Source of the DNA: JBCBUE01 sp039818285
Lineage (GTDB): Bacteria > Planctomycetota > Phycisphaerae > Phycisphaerales > Phycisphaeraceae
DNA: 64,000 nt
Assembly (NCBI GenBank): GCA_039818285.1
Contig: JBCBUE010000006.1
Coordinates: 20,810 to 84,809, forward strand
Reading direction: 5' to 3'
Shown here: positions 17,910 to 28,530 of the stretch, piece by piece
Position numbering within the stretch: the stretch's first letter is position 1
Layout of the letters: each line of letters starts with the position of its first letter
Notes under the pieces: generated by a model
Database searches by the model: none
What the model saw: the letters and a program-made list of their open reading frames with translations, nothing else
What the model was told of the DNA's origin: nothing
Translations under genes and position numbers: made by a program

Positions 17910-18107
17910 ATGATCACCGTCACCCGACTCAACGGCCACCCCTTCGTCGTCAACGCCGAGCTGATCCGCACGGTCGAGTCCAACCCCGACACGACCATCA
18001 AGCTCATCAACGGCGACACCATCATCGTCAAGGAATCGATGCAGCGCGTGGTCGAGCTGGCCGTGGAGTATGGCCGCTCGCTCCGCACCCTGTTGCCGCC
18101 CAGCTGA
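17910..18107 (+). CDS. flbD: Flagellar FlbD/SwrD-type small protein
   Basis: 65 residues starting MITVTRLNGHPFVVNAELIR, the nearly invariant FlbD start, and continuing ESNPDTTIKLINGDTIIVKE. This small cytoplasmic protein (PF06289) is usually encoded just before motA; in Bacillus the homologue SwrD raises stator-dependent torque. It should not be confused with the unrelated NtrC-type FlbD of Caulobacter. It lies 40 bases after the xylanase gene and 90 before motA, marking the return to flagellar genes. Confidence 0.93.
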   Translation: MITVTRLNGHPFVVNAELIRTVESNPDTTIKLINGDTIIVKESMQRVVELAVEYGRSLRTLLPPS

Positions 18108-18197
18108 ACCCGGTTCGGCGGTCGGCGATTGGACCCCCGCCCGCTCACAGGCCGATAAGCCATTGTCGGGTGGGCTCGACGGACGGAGTGCGCGACC

Positions 18198-18971
18198 ATG
18201 GACCTTGGCATGCTTTTCGGATTGCTCGGCACCTACGTGCTGGTGCTTTGGGCGATCCTCGCCGGCGGGGCGCCCGGCTGGTACGTCGACATCCCCTCGG
18301 TCATCCTCGTCATCGGCGCCTCCTGCACCGTCATGTTCCTGACCTTCCCGGCCGGCAGCCTCAAGGGCATGATCGCCGTCCTCAAGAAAGCCCTCTTCCC
18401 CAAGAAGCACGACCCCGAGAAGCTCATCGAGGACATGGTCTCCTACGCCGAGATCGCCCGCCGCGACGGCATCCTCAGCCTCGAGAACACCACCAAGGAC
18501 ATCGACGACCCCTTCATCGTCCAGGGCATCCAGATGGCCGTCGACGGCACCGACCCCGAGCTCATCGAACAGATCATGGAGAACGACCTTGAGCAGGTCA
18601 CCGAACGCCACGGCACCGGCAAATCCCTCTTCGACGCCCTGGGCAAGTACGCCCCGGCCTTCGGCATGATCGGCACGCTCGTCGGCCTGGTCGCCATGCT
18701 CGCCGACCTGTCCGACCCGTCCAAGATCGGCGCCGGCCTGGCCGTCGCGCTGCTCACCACGCTCTACGGCGCCCTGATCGCCAACGGCTTCGCCCTGCCC
18801 CTGGCCGATCGGCTCGCCCGACGATCCGCCGACGAGATCCTCTACAAGACGATCATCGTCAAGGGTGTCATGGCCATCCAGTCCGGCGACAACCCGCGCG
18901 TCGTCGAGCAAAAATTGCGCACCTTCCTGCCGCCCAGCCTGCGACCCGCCGCCGAAGAAGAGGCCGCCTGA
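18198..18971 (+). CDS. motA: Flagellar motor stator protein MotA
   Basis: 257 residues with four membrane segments, the MotA/PomA layout. The two pore-lining helices are seen as PAFGMIGTLVGLVAMLADLS and AGLAVALLTTLYGALIANGF. The cytoplasmic loop between helices 2 and 3 carries charged residues that would contact FliG (KKHDPEKLIEDMVSYAEIAR). It forms the ion-conducting stator with MotB, encoded 9 bases downstream. The short form (about 255 residues) is closer to the PomA/MotA of sodium- or Gram-positive-type motors than to E. coli MotA, but the ion cannot be decided from this. Confidence 0.94.
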   Translation: MDLGMLFGLLGTYVLVLWAILAGGAPGWYVDIPSVILVIGASCTVMFLTFPAGSLKGMIAVLKKALFPKKHDPEKLIEDMVSYAEIARRDGILSLENTTKDIDDPFIVQGIQMAVDGTDPELIEQIMENDLEQVTERHGTGKSLFDALGKYAPAFGMIGTLVGLVAMLADLSDPSKIGAGLAVALLTTLYGALIANGFALPLADRLARRSADEILYKTIIVKGVMAIQSGDNPRVVEQKLRTFLPPSLRPAAEEEAA

Positions 18972-18980
18972 CCGCCAACC

Positions 18981-19730
18981 ATGGCCAAGAAAAAAAAGTG
19001 CAACTGCCCGCCCCCCGGGGCGCCGGACTGGATGGTGACCTACGGCGACATGGTCACTCTCCTGCTGTGTTTCTTCGTGCTCATCGTCGCCTTCTCCGAG
19101 ATCAAGAAGGAAGACGAGTTCAACGCCGTCGTCGAGGAGATCAAGCGCTCCTTCGGCATGAAGGGCGGCGGCGGCAAGCTCCCCACTAAGGAGGACCCCG
19201 AGCTCTCGCTCATCGAGCGACTCGAGACCATCCAATTCCAGAAAAAGAAGGAGCCCAACCGCTCCACCACCGAGGAGCCCGGCGTCGAGGGCCGCGAGCC
19301 CCGGGTCACCCAGGTCCGCGAGGGAATGAAGTTCATCGTCGGGTCGCGCATCGTCTTCGAGCCCGGCTCGGCCGAGATCACGCCCCAGGCCCGCGGCACG
19401 CTCGACGGCATCGCCGACCAAGTCCGAGGGACCAACAACGTCCTGGAGATCAAGGGCCACGCCGCCCCCGCCGAGATCGACCAGGCCGGCCGTTATCGGG
19501 ACCTCGACCGCCTCAGCTACGCCCGCGCCTCGGCCGTCCGCGACTACCTCATCGACCAGGGCAAGGTCCGGTCAGACCGATTCCGACTCGTCGCGGTCGG
19601 CGATCGCGAGCCCGCGGCCTACGGCGTCTACAACGACGCCGGCCAACAGCCGAATAGACGGGTAGAGATCGTCCAGTCCGAGACGATCATCCAGCAGATG
19701 CGCGAGCCGCAGGCCTACGCCGGCGGCTGA
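18981..19730 (+). CDS. motB: Flagellar motor protein MotB
   Basis: 249 residues. A short basic N-terminus (MAKKKKCNCPPPG) precedes the single membrane helix WMVTYGDMVTLLLCFFVLIV, in which Asp23 is the ion-carrying residue. The C-terminal OmpA-like domain (about 130-245) contains NNVLEIKGHAAPAE, LSYARASAVRDYLIDQG and NRRVEIV, which bind peptidoglycan. Two cysteines in the N-terminal tail (Cys7, Cys9) are unusual. It pairs with motA upstream and is followed after 28 bases by fliL. Confidence 0.94.
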   Translation: MAKKKKCNCPPPGAPDWMVTYGDMVTLLLCFFVLIVAFSEIKKEDEFNAVVEEIKRSFGMKGGGGKLPTKEDPELSLIERLETIQFQKKKEPNRSTTEEPGVEGREPRVTQVREGMKFIVGSRIVFEPGSAEITPQARGTLDGIADQVRGTNNVLEIKGHAAPAEIDQAGRYRDLDRLSYARASAVRDYLIDQGKVRSDRFRLVAVGDREPAAYGVYNDAGQQPNRRVEIVQSETIIQQMREPQAYAGG

Positions 19731-19758
19731 ACCGCCCGGGCCACGCCCCGAGGAACCC

Positions 19759-20277
19759 ATGCCCGACGACAACGCCCCCGCCAACGAACCCAAGAAGGGC
19801 CTGCCGATCAAGACGGTCGTGGCGGTCGCCGCGGTCCTGCTGATCGAAGCGATCGCGATCTCGGCCGTCTTCATCCTCTCGCAGGGCCCCGAGGCCGTCG
19901 TCGCCGACGAGGCCGCCGTCGACGCCGCCGCCGAGGGCGAGCGACCCGTCGAGCACATGGTCGTCGCCGACAAGTTCCAGAACACCCGCACCGGCCGGGC
20001 CTACCTCTACGACACCGAGGTCTACATCGTCGTCAAGAACAAGCACCTGGGCGACGTGGTCGAACGCATCGACCTGATGCGCGCCCGCGTCAGCACCGAC
20101 ATCGCCGAGATATTCCGCAAGGCAGAGCCCAGCCACCTGCTCGAGCCCGAGCTCGCCACCCTCCGCCGCCAGATCCGCGCCGCCCTCACCGAACGCCTCG
20201 GCTACGACGCCGATGGCGAGACCCTCGTGATGGAAGTCGTCATCCCTCGCTGCAAGCAGTACCGCGCCGACCTTTAA
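19759..20277 (+). CDS. fliL: Flagellar basal body-associated protein FliL
   Basis: 172 residues. One N-terminal membrane helix (TVVAVAAVLLIEAIAISAVF) is followed by an acidic linker and a periplasmic stomatin/SPFH-like domain (AYLYDTEVYIVVKNKHLGDV onward). The family's C-terminal pattern is seen as LVMEVVIPRCKQYRADL. FliL surrounds the stator and supports torque. Position after motAB and before fliN fits. fliM, which normally separates fliL and fliN, is missing. Confidence 0.85.
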   Translation: MPDDNAPANEPKKGLPIKTVVAVAAVLLIEAIAISAVFILSQGPEAVVADEAAVDAAAEGERPVEHMVVADKFQNTRTGRAYLYDTEVYIVVKNKHLGDVVERIDLMRARVSTDIAEIFRKAEPSHLLEPELATLRRQIRAALTERLGYDADGETLVMEVVIPRCKQYRADL

Positions 20278-20319
20278 CCCCCCGCCTCGCCGCCCGCGCC
20301 CAGGTCAAAGGAGTGACCC

Positions 20320-20766
20320 ATGGCCGACGAACCTAATCCAAGCCAACCCGCCGACGACGCCGTGCAGGAAGCCCTGCAGGACGCGCAGGCCTCCATCGAC
20401 GAGATCCGCACCGACGTCGCCTCGGCCGTCGACGCCGATCCCGCCGCCGTACCCGACCCGCCTCACCCCAGCGCCGAAGGCATCGACCTGCTCAGCGATG
20501 TGGAGCTGGACGTCACCGTCGAGCTCGGCCGAACCGAGATGCTGGTCGAGGACGTCCTCAAGCTCGGCGAGGGCAGCGTCGTCGAGCTCGAGAAGCTCGC
20601 CGGCGACCCGGTCGACGTCTTCGTGAACGGCCGACTCGTCGCGCGCGGCGAGGTGCTCGTGCTGAACGACAACTTTTGCATCCGCGTGAGCGAGATCGTC
20701 GAAAACCTCGAAGAGCAAGCCGCGGCCGCCGTCCAAGCGCAGCCCGCGGCCACGCCCTCGGCATGA
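20320..20766 (+). CDS. fliN: Flagellar motor switch protein FliN
   Basis: 148 residues. The C-terminal SpoA domain (about 60-130) is clear: VELDVTVELGRTEMLVEDVL, then EKLAGDPVDVFVNGRLVARG and EVLVLNDNFCIRVSEIV. FliN forms the lower C ring and docks FliH. An acidic, Ala/Pro-rich N-terminal extension of about 55 residues includes DAQASIDEIRTDV, which faintly recalls the EIDALL element of FliM, though not enough to claim a fusion. The gene directly follows fliL. Confidence 0.92.
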   Translation: MADEPNPSQPADDAVQEALQDAQASIDEIRTDVASAVDADPAAVPDPPHPSAEGIDLLSDVELDVTVELGRTEMLVEDVLKLGEGSVVELEKLAGDPVDVFVNGRLVARGEVLVLNDNFCIRVSEIVENLEEQAAAAVQAQPAATPSA

Positions 20767-20832
20767 GGCCGAAGGCAACGCACCACCCCGTCCGGCGGAG
20801 CCGACGGAACCATCAGGCCAGGGAGGGCCGAC

Positions 20833-21711
20833 ATGTCTCGCCTCAAAGAGGCATCCCGCTGTCACGATCGACCCCACGCGCAACTCCTGCGCCGTCGCCG
20901 CGCACACGGTGCCTGCCTGCGCACGATCTGCGCGGCCCTCGCCCTTGCCGTCGTCAGCCCCGTTCTCGCGCAGGCGACCTCGGCCAACGAGCCCGCCTCG
21001 ACCGACGCCGCCGTTGAAGCCATCCAACGCGCCCGCGCCCTCGCCGAGCGTCGCGCCCCCGAGCCGGCCTCGCCCGACACCGCCAACACGGCCCGGGCCG
21101 AGTCAATCGTCGACGCGCCCGAGCTCGACGCCGACGCGCCTCGCCCGCTCGGCTTGCCCTCCAACTCGAGCTCGCCGATCGATCGCGCTTCCGCCGTCGA
21201 CGGCAACACCGGCTGGGTCCTCAGCACGCTCTCGGCGCTGGGCGTCGTGCTCGGCCTGGTCTTCGTCGCGCGCTGGTGCCTGACCCGCATGCAGAACGGC
21301 GGCGAGCCCGTCGCCCGCACCGCCGCCGTCGAGGTGCTCAGCCGCGTGCCGATCGGCAACCGCCAGCGCGTCATGCTGCTGCGCATCGGCGGACGCATCG
21401 TCGTCGTCGGCGACGCCGGCGGCAGCCTCAACACCCTCGCCGAGATCGACGACGAGCAGGAAGTCGCCGACCTCCTGCAGTCCGTGTCGGCCAACCGCTC
21501 CAACAGCGCCGCGTCGGGCTTCCGCGATCTCTATCGCCAGATGGCCGGCGGCCCCGCCGAGCGGGCCGACCGCCGCGACGACGCCCGCGACCCGGCCGCC
21601 GACCCGCGCGAGGCGTACGGCGACCGCTCGCAGGACGAGGTCCGCCGCCTGCTCAGCCGCGTCCGCGGCGCCGCCACCTCCATCGCCGGCGGTGCGGGAG
21701 GGGCGCGATGA
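20833..21711 (+). CDS. fliO: Flagellar biosynthetic protein FliO
   Basis: 292 residues, long for FliO. The arginine-rich N-terminus leads into a signal-like hydrophobic stretch (TICAALALAVVSPVLAQ). After a variable linker comes the FliO membrane helix GWVLSTLSALGVVLGLVFVA. The cytoplasmic motif AAVEVLSRVPIGNRQRVMLL and IGGRIVVVGDAGG is typical of the family. An Arg/Asp-rich tail follows. FliO helps assemble the FliPQR export gate, and it overlaps fliP by four bases (ATGA). Confidence 0.88.
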   Translation: MSRLKEASRCHDRPHAQLLRRRRAHGACLRTICAALALAVVSPVLAQATSANEPASTDAAVEAIQRARALAERRAPEPASPDTANTARAESIVDAPELDADAPRPLGLPSNSSSPIDRASAVDGNTGWVLSTLSALGVVLGLVFVARWCLTRMQNGGEPVARTAAVEVLSRVPIGNRQRVMLLRIGGRIVVVGDAGGSLNTLAEIDDEQEVADLLQSVSANRSNSAASGFRDLYRQMAGGPAERADRRDDARDPAADPREAYGDRSQDEVRRLLSRVRGAATSIAGGAGGAR

Positions 21712-22610
21712 CCCGCCGACTCATCCCCCTCGGTCTTGCAATCGCCTGCCTGCTCACCGCAACCGTCGCCTCCGCTCAGTCCGACCCCGCGGGCGACGCG
21801 GCGCGCGGCGTCGTCGATCTCGGCAACCCGCTGTCCGTCCTCCGCGCCGCCGGCGAGTCGATGCCCGGCGAGGCCGCCGACGGCTTCCGCTCCGCCGCCC
21901 CGGGCGAGTCGACCGAGCAGGGCCCGGTCAATCGAGGCCTGTCCGCGACGCTGTCGATCCTCTTCTTGCTGACGGTGCTGTCACTCGCGCCGGCGATCCT
22001 CATCATGTGCACCTGCTTCACGAGGATCGTCGTCGTCCTCGCGCTGCTCCGCCAGGCCATCGGCACCCAGTCCGTCCCTCCCTCGCAGGTCATCATCGGC
22101 CTGTCGCTGTTCCTCACCCTGCTTGTCATGGCCCCGACCTTCGAGCAGGTCAACCGCGAGGCGATCACCCCGCTGCAGATGGGGGCGATCGACGAGGTCG
22201 AGGCCTGGGAACGCGCCAAGGCCCCGATCCGACGGTTCATGTTCGACCAGATCCAGCACGCCGGGAACTGGGACGACGTCTACATGATCCTCCGCTACCG
22301 CGGCGTCGACACCACCGACCCGTCGTCGCTCACCGAGGCCGACGTCGACATGCTCACCCTGGTCCCGGCGTTCATCCTCAGCGAGCTGAAGGTGGCGTTC
22401 CTGCTGGGCTTCCGGCTGTACCTGCCGTTCCTCGTGATCGACATGGTCGTCTCCAGCGTGCTCATCTCGATGGGCATGCTGATGCTCCCGCCGATCCTCA
22501 TCAGCCTGCCGTTCAAGCTGCTGATGTTCGTGCTCGTGGACGGCTGGCGGCTCGTGGTCGGCAGCCTGCTCAACGGCTTCGCCGTGCCCGGCACAACGAT
22601 TCCCATTTGA
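21708..22610 (+). CDS. fliP: Flagellar export gate protein FliP
   Basis: 300 residues from the ATG at 21708, which overlaps the fliO stop; a longer open frame upstream is the wrong frame of fliO. A cleavable signal peptide (ACLLTATVASAQS) is present, as in most FliP proteins. Conserved motifs include MCTCFTRIVVVLALLRQAIG, TQSVPPSQVIIGLSLFLTLL and LSELKVAFLLGFRLYLPFLV with DMVVSSVLISMGM. FliP pentamers with FliQ and FliR form the core of the export gate. Confidence 0.96.
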   Translation: MTRRLIPLGLAIACLLTATVASAQSDPAGDAARGVVDLGNPLSVLRAAGESMPGEAADGFRSAAPGESTEQGPVNRGLSATLSILFLLTVLSLAPAILIMCTCFTRIVVVLALLRQAIGTQSVPPSQVIIGLSLFLTLLVMAPTFEQVNREAITPLQMGAIDEVEAWERAKAPIRRFMFDQIQHAGNWDDVYMILRYRGVDTTDPSSLTEADVDMLTLVPAFILSELKVAFLLGFRLYLPFLVIDMVVSSVLISMGMLMLPPILISLPFKLLMFVLVDGWRLVVGSLLNGFAVPGTTIPI

Positions 22611-22642
22611 CGTGATGACTCCACTGCTCGATCGAGACCCAA

Positions 22643-22903
22643 GTGCCGCTTGACCAGACCGTCGACTTCGTCCGCGAAACGCTGCTGCTGACGCTGTGGC
22701 TGTCGCTGCCGGTGCTCTCCGCGGCGCTGGTCATCGGCCTGGTGATCAGCCTGTTCCAAGCCGTCACGCAGATCCAGGAGCAGACGCTGACGTTCGTGCC
22801 CAAGATCCTCGGCATGGGGGTCGTGGCGGCGCTGGTCATGCCGTGGATGGTCAAGAAGATCCTCGAGTTCGCGAAGGTCGCGTTCTCGGGGCTGGGCGCC
22901 TGA
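22643..22903 (+). CDS. fliQ: Flagellar export gate protein FliQ
   Basis: 86 residues with two hydrophobic hairpin helices (LTLWLSLPVLSAALVIGLVI and GMGVVAALVMPWMVKKILEF). The FliQ signature SLFQAVTQIQEQTLTFVPKI is complete. GTG start at 22643, 32 bases after fliP. It assembles around FliP-FliR in the export gate. Confidence 0.95.
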   Translation: MPLDQTVDFVRETLLLTLWLSLPVLSAALVIGLVISLFQAVTQIQEQTLTFVPKILGMGVVAALVMPWMVKKILEFAKVAFSGLGA

Positions 22904-22921
22904 GCCCGACGTGGAGCCGCC

Positions 22922-23758
22922 GTGGTCGTCGATCTGAGCCCCATCCTGCACCACCTGCCCGGCTGGGTCGTCGTGCTGTTTCGCATCACGGGGATCTTCG
23001 TCTTCGCCCCGGTCTTCGGCTCCGAGACCGTCCCGCGGCAGGTGAAGGTGTACCTCGCGGTGGCGCTGGCGTTCTGCGTCTACCCCGCGCTCGCCGAGAC
23101 GCCAGGCGCGACCGGCGCGGCCTTCGCGTCTATCAACGCCACCGGGTTCGAGCTGTGGCGGCTGCCGGCGCTGGCGGCCTCGGAGCTGCTCATCGGCCTG
23201 GCCATCGGCTACCTCGCCAGCCTCCCGCTCATCGCCATGCAGGTCGGCGGGCGGCTGATCGATCAGCAGATGGGCCTGGGCATCGCCGGCGTCTATAACC
23301 CCGAACTCGACGAGCAGTCCGGCGTGATCGCCGAGGTGCTGTTCGTCTTCGCCACCATGGCGTTCGTGCTACTCGACGGGCACCGCGTCATGCTCGCGAC
23401 CCTCATCGGCAGCTTTGAGCGCGTCCCGCCGGCCGGCATCATCGACCCCGCCGCGCTCAAGGACCTCGTCGTCGGCATGCTCGGCACGACGTTCGAGCTC
23501 GCCGTCCGCGTCGCCGCGCCCGTCACCGCGCTGCTGCTTCTGCTCACCCTGGGCATGGGCTTCATCGCCCGCACCGTCCCGCAGTTCAACATCCTGTCGG
23601 TCGGCTTTTCCATCCGCATCCTGACCACCATCGGGATGCTCGTCCCGGCCTTCGCCGTGATGGCCGCCGTGTACTTCGACGAGACGCTCCGGCTGCTCCG
23701 CGAGCTGGCCGCCGCCCTGGGCGGGCCGGGCGTCGCGACCTACCTGGGAGGCGGCTGA
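22922..23758 (+). CDS. fliR: Flagellar export gate protein FliR
   Basis: 278 residues with about six hydrophobic segments. Conserved stretches are FRITGIFVFAPVFGSETVPR, ELLIGLAIGYLASLPLIAMQ and GGRLIDQQMGLGIAGVYNPE. The second half has the FliR motif APVTALLLLLTLGMGFIART with VPQFNILSVGFSI. GTG start at 22922. It ends by sharing one base with the flhB start (TGATG), indicating translational coupling. Confidence 0.95.
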   Translation: MVVDLSPILHHLPGWVVVLFRITGIFVFAPVFGSETVPRQVKVYLAVALAFCVYPALAETPGATGAAFASINATGFELWRLPALAASELLIGLAIGYLASLPLIAMQVGGRLIDQQMGLGIAGVYNPELDEQSGVIAEVLFVFATMAFVLLDGHRVMLATLIGSFERVPPAGIIDPAALKDLVVGMLGTTFELAVRVAAPVTALLLLLTLGMGFIARTVPQFNILSVGFSIRILTTIGMLVPAFAVMAAVYFDETLRLLRELAAALGGPGVATYLGGG

Positions 23759-24867
23759 TGCCCGAATCGAGCGCCGGCGAGAAGACCGAAGACCCCACGA
23801 CACGCAAGCTGCAGGATGCCCGGCAGGACGGCAACGTCGCCAAGAGCACCGACATGGCCGCCGCCGCCACCCTGCTGGCCGCCGTGGTGGCCTTGTTCTT
23901 CCTCGGCGAACGCCTCGTCATCGAGATCGCCGAGGCGACCCGCACCCTGCTGGCCGACGACTTCGCCGGCAACGCCACCCGCGTCGAAGACCTCCGCGAG
24001 CTCGCCGCCTACTCGGGCTTGATGATGGTGCGCATCGTCGGCCCGCTCGCGCTGATCGTCTTCATCGTCGCCGTCATCGTCATGCTCGGCCAGGTCGGCT
24101 TCCTGCTGTCGACCAAGGCCATCACCCCCAAGCCCGGCCGGCTGAACCCGATTAAGGGGATCGCGAATCTATTCAACCTGCGGGCCGCGATGCGCTTCGT
24201 CATGAGCGTCGGCAAGATCACGATCATCGCCGTCGTTGCCGGGATCGTCATCGTCCTCGACCTGCCGGAGATCATCCACGTCGTCGAGCTCGCCGCGTTG
24301 CAAGGGCTGGCGGTGACGGGGTCGATGCTGTTCTGGCTGGGGATCAAGCTCGCGGCCGTGCTGCTGATCCTCGCGATCCTCGACCTGGCCTATCAGCGCT
24401 ACCAACGCTGGGAAGACCTCAAGATGACCAAGCAGGACGTCAAGGACGAGATGAAGCGCATGGAGGGCGATCCGATGGTCCGGCAGCGCCGGGCGCGGGT
24501 GGCCAGACAGCTGGCGATGCAACGCCTCTCGGCCGCGGTGCCGACCGCCGACGTCGTCGTCACCAACCCCACGCACTACGCCGTCGCGCTCAAGTACGAC
24601 GGCGGAAAGATGGGGGCGCCGAAGGTCGTGGCCAAGGGCGTCGACCTGCTGGCCGTGCGAATCCGTCAGCTGGCGGCGCAGCACGGCATCGCGATCGTCG
24701 AGCGCCCGCCCCTCGCGCGGGCCCTGTACGCCGCCGTCGAGATCGGCCACGAGGTCCCCGGCGAGCACTACACCGCCGTCGCCGAGGTGCTGGCCTACGT
24801 CTACCGCCTCAACGGCCAGACACGCCAGCGCCGCGAGCAAGCCCGAGCCGAGGCTGGCGCTGCCTAA
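23758..24867 (+). CDS. flhB: Flagellar export switch protein FlhB
   Basis: 369 residues. It begins with the family motif GEKTEDPTTRKLQDARQDGN, then four membrane helices, then the cytoplasmic domain. The autocleavage site NPTH is at residues 270-273 (VVVTNPTHYAVALKYD), almost exactly as in Salmonella FlhB. Downstream motifs APKVVAKGVDLLAVRIRQLA and VERPPLARALYAAVEIG are complete. FlhB switches export from rod/hook to filament substrates in response to FliK. Confidence 0.96.
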   Translation: MPESSAGEKTEDPTTRKLQDARQDGNVAKSTDMAAAATLLAAVVALFFLGERLVIEIAEATRTLLADDFAGNATRVEDLRELAAYSGLMMVRIVGPLALIVFIVAVIVMLGQVGFLLSTKAITPKPGRLNPIKGIANLFNLRAAMRFVMSVGKITIIAVVAGIVIVLDLPEIIHVVELAALQGLAVTGSMLFWLGIKLAAVLLILAILDLAYQRYQRWEDLKMTKQDVKDEMKRMEGDPMVRQRRARVARQLAMQRLSAAVPTADVVVTNPTHYAVALKYDGGKMGAPKVVAKGVDLLAVRIRQLAAQHGIAIVERPPLARALYAAVEIGHEVPGEHYTAVAEVLAYVYRLNGQTRQRREQARAEAGAA

Positions 24868-24939
24868 CGCGACCAACGAACTAATCAACGCCGTCCCCTG
24901 GCGGCCACACATTGCATGGTTTGACCCCGACGAACTAAC

Positions 24940-27144
<2,205 letters not shown>

Positions 27145-27204
27145 GGCGGGGTTGCCGGGCCGCGGCGAGACGGCCGATCGTGTTCGCGTAATGGAGTACG
27201 CGGG

Positions 27205-28530
27205 TTGAAGATCAAGACGTTTACGGCTGGCAGTTACGACGCGGCGCTCGACCAGGTGCGCGACCACTTCGGCGCCGACGGCGTGGTGCTGCACACGCGG
27301 TCGTACAAGCGCGGCGGCCTGCTGGGCATCGGCGGGCGCACGGTGGTCGAGCTGACCGCGTCGGCGGGGCGTGAGTTGGGGCAGCGCAACCGCGCCCAGG
27401 CCCGAAGATCCCCCCGGGCCGAGGCGGCACGCGAGCTGGAAGAGCGGCGTGCTGCGCGGACCGAGGAGCGGCGCGAGGCGCTGGCCGGCGACCTGATCAA
27501 GAAGACCTACGCCGCGGCCAAGCAAGAGCTGGCCACGCAAGGCGTCGTCGCCACCCCGCCGACCGACGCGGCAGGGCCCCCGGCCGCGACGGCGACGATC
27601 GTGCCCGCGCCCCCGGCCGACGATCGGCTTTGCGAGGAGGTGGCGGCCGTCAAGCGGATGGTGCGCGAGCTGATGCACCGGCCGGCGGGCGGCGATGTTG
27701 CCACGGCCGACCCGGTCGAGGCCTCGACGCTGCCCGAAGCGCTGGCCGAGCCCTACCTGGCGATGCTGGAGGCCGAGCTGAGCAGAGAGATCGCCGACGC
27801 GGTGCTGGCCGAAGTCCGGGATCAGTTAGGTGAGTCGGGAGCCGAGGACGCCGAACGTGGCCGCGAGGCGATGGCGGCCGCGCTGTCACGCTACCTGCCC
27901 GAGCAGGCCGACCAGCGAAAGTGGCCGACCGACGGCCGGCCGCTGACCATCGCGCTGGTCGGCTCCACGGGCGTGGGCAAGACCACCACCGTCGCGAAGC
28001 TGGCGGCGGGGTTCAAGCTCAACGACGGCAAGCGGGTCGGGCTCGTGACGATCGACACGTACCGCATCGCGGCCGTCGAGCAGTTGCGGACCTACGCGGA
28101 GATCATCGACGTCCCGCTGGAGGTGGTGAAGACGCCGGCCGAGATGCGGGCGGCGATGGAGCGCTTACACGATTGCGACGTGGTGCTGATCGACACGGCC
28201 GGGCGTTGCCCCAAGGACGCCGACCGACTCGCGGCTCTGCGGGAAGTGCTGGAGCCGGCGCGGGCCGACGAGACGCATCTGGTATTATCCTCGGCTTCGG
28301 CTCAACGCACGATGCTCGACGCCATGGATCGCTTCGAGCGGCTGAGCTACGACCGTGTGCTGTTTACCAAGCTCGATGAGGCCGTCACCGTGGGCGTGAT
28401 GTTCGATGCCATGAGACGCGTGAACCGAGGGATGAGCTACATCACGACCGGGCAGGAGGTGCCCCACCGGATCGAGCCCGCCACGCCGCGGCGGCTGGCG
28501 GAGCTGGCGTTGGGGGGTGAGCTTCGGTGA
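27205..28530 (+). CDS. flhF: Flagellar SRP-type GTPase FlhF
   Basis: 441 residues from a TTG start (MKIKTFTAGSYDAALDQVRD, the usual FlhF N-terminus). A variable B domain precedes the NG GTPase domain. G1 is GSTGVGKTT (253-261). The later elements are DTYRIAAVEQLRTYAEII, VVLIDTAGRCPKD and FTKLDEA. FlhF places the first flagellar parts at the cell pole and works with FlhG. It overlaps flhG by four bases (GTGA), so the two are probably made in a fixed ratio. Confidence 0.95.
   Translation: MKIKTFTAGSYDAALDQVRDHFGADGVVLHTRSYKRGGLLGIGGRTVVELTASAGRELGQRNRAQARRSPRAEAARELEERRAARTEERREALAGDLIKKTYAAAKQELATQGVVATPPTDAAGPPAATATIVPAPPADDRLCEEVAAVKRMVRELMHRPAGGDVATADPVEASTLPEALAEPYLAMLEAELSREIADAVLAEVRDQLGESGAEDAERGREAMAAALSRYLPEQADQRKWPTDGRPLTIALVGSTGVGKTTTVAKLAAGFKLNDGKRVGLVTIDTYRIAAVEQLRTYAEIIDVPLEVVKTPAEMRAAMERLHDCDVVLIDTAGRCPKDADRLAALREVLEPARADETHLVLSSASAQRTMLDAMDRFERLSYDRVLFTKLDEAVTVGVMFDAMRRVNRGMSYITTGQEVPHRIEPATPRRLAELALGGELR

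Noticed and set aside
18151..18158. GCCGATAA, a sigma-28 -10 word, upstream of motA
   Set aside because: No TAAA-type -35 element at the proper distance; the same word without a partner occurs elsewhere (near 37964 and 29573).
24895..24917. TTGCA with an upstream GGCGG before flhA, resembling a sigma-54 site
   Set aside because: The distance between GG and GC is 9 or 12 bases, never the required 10.
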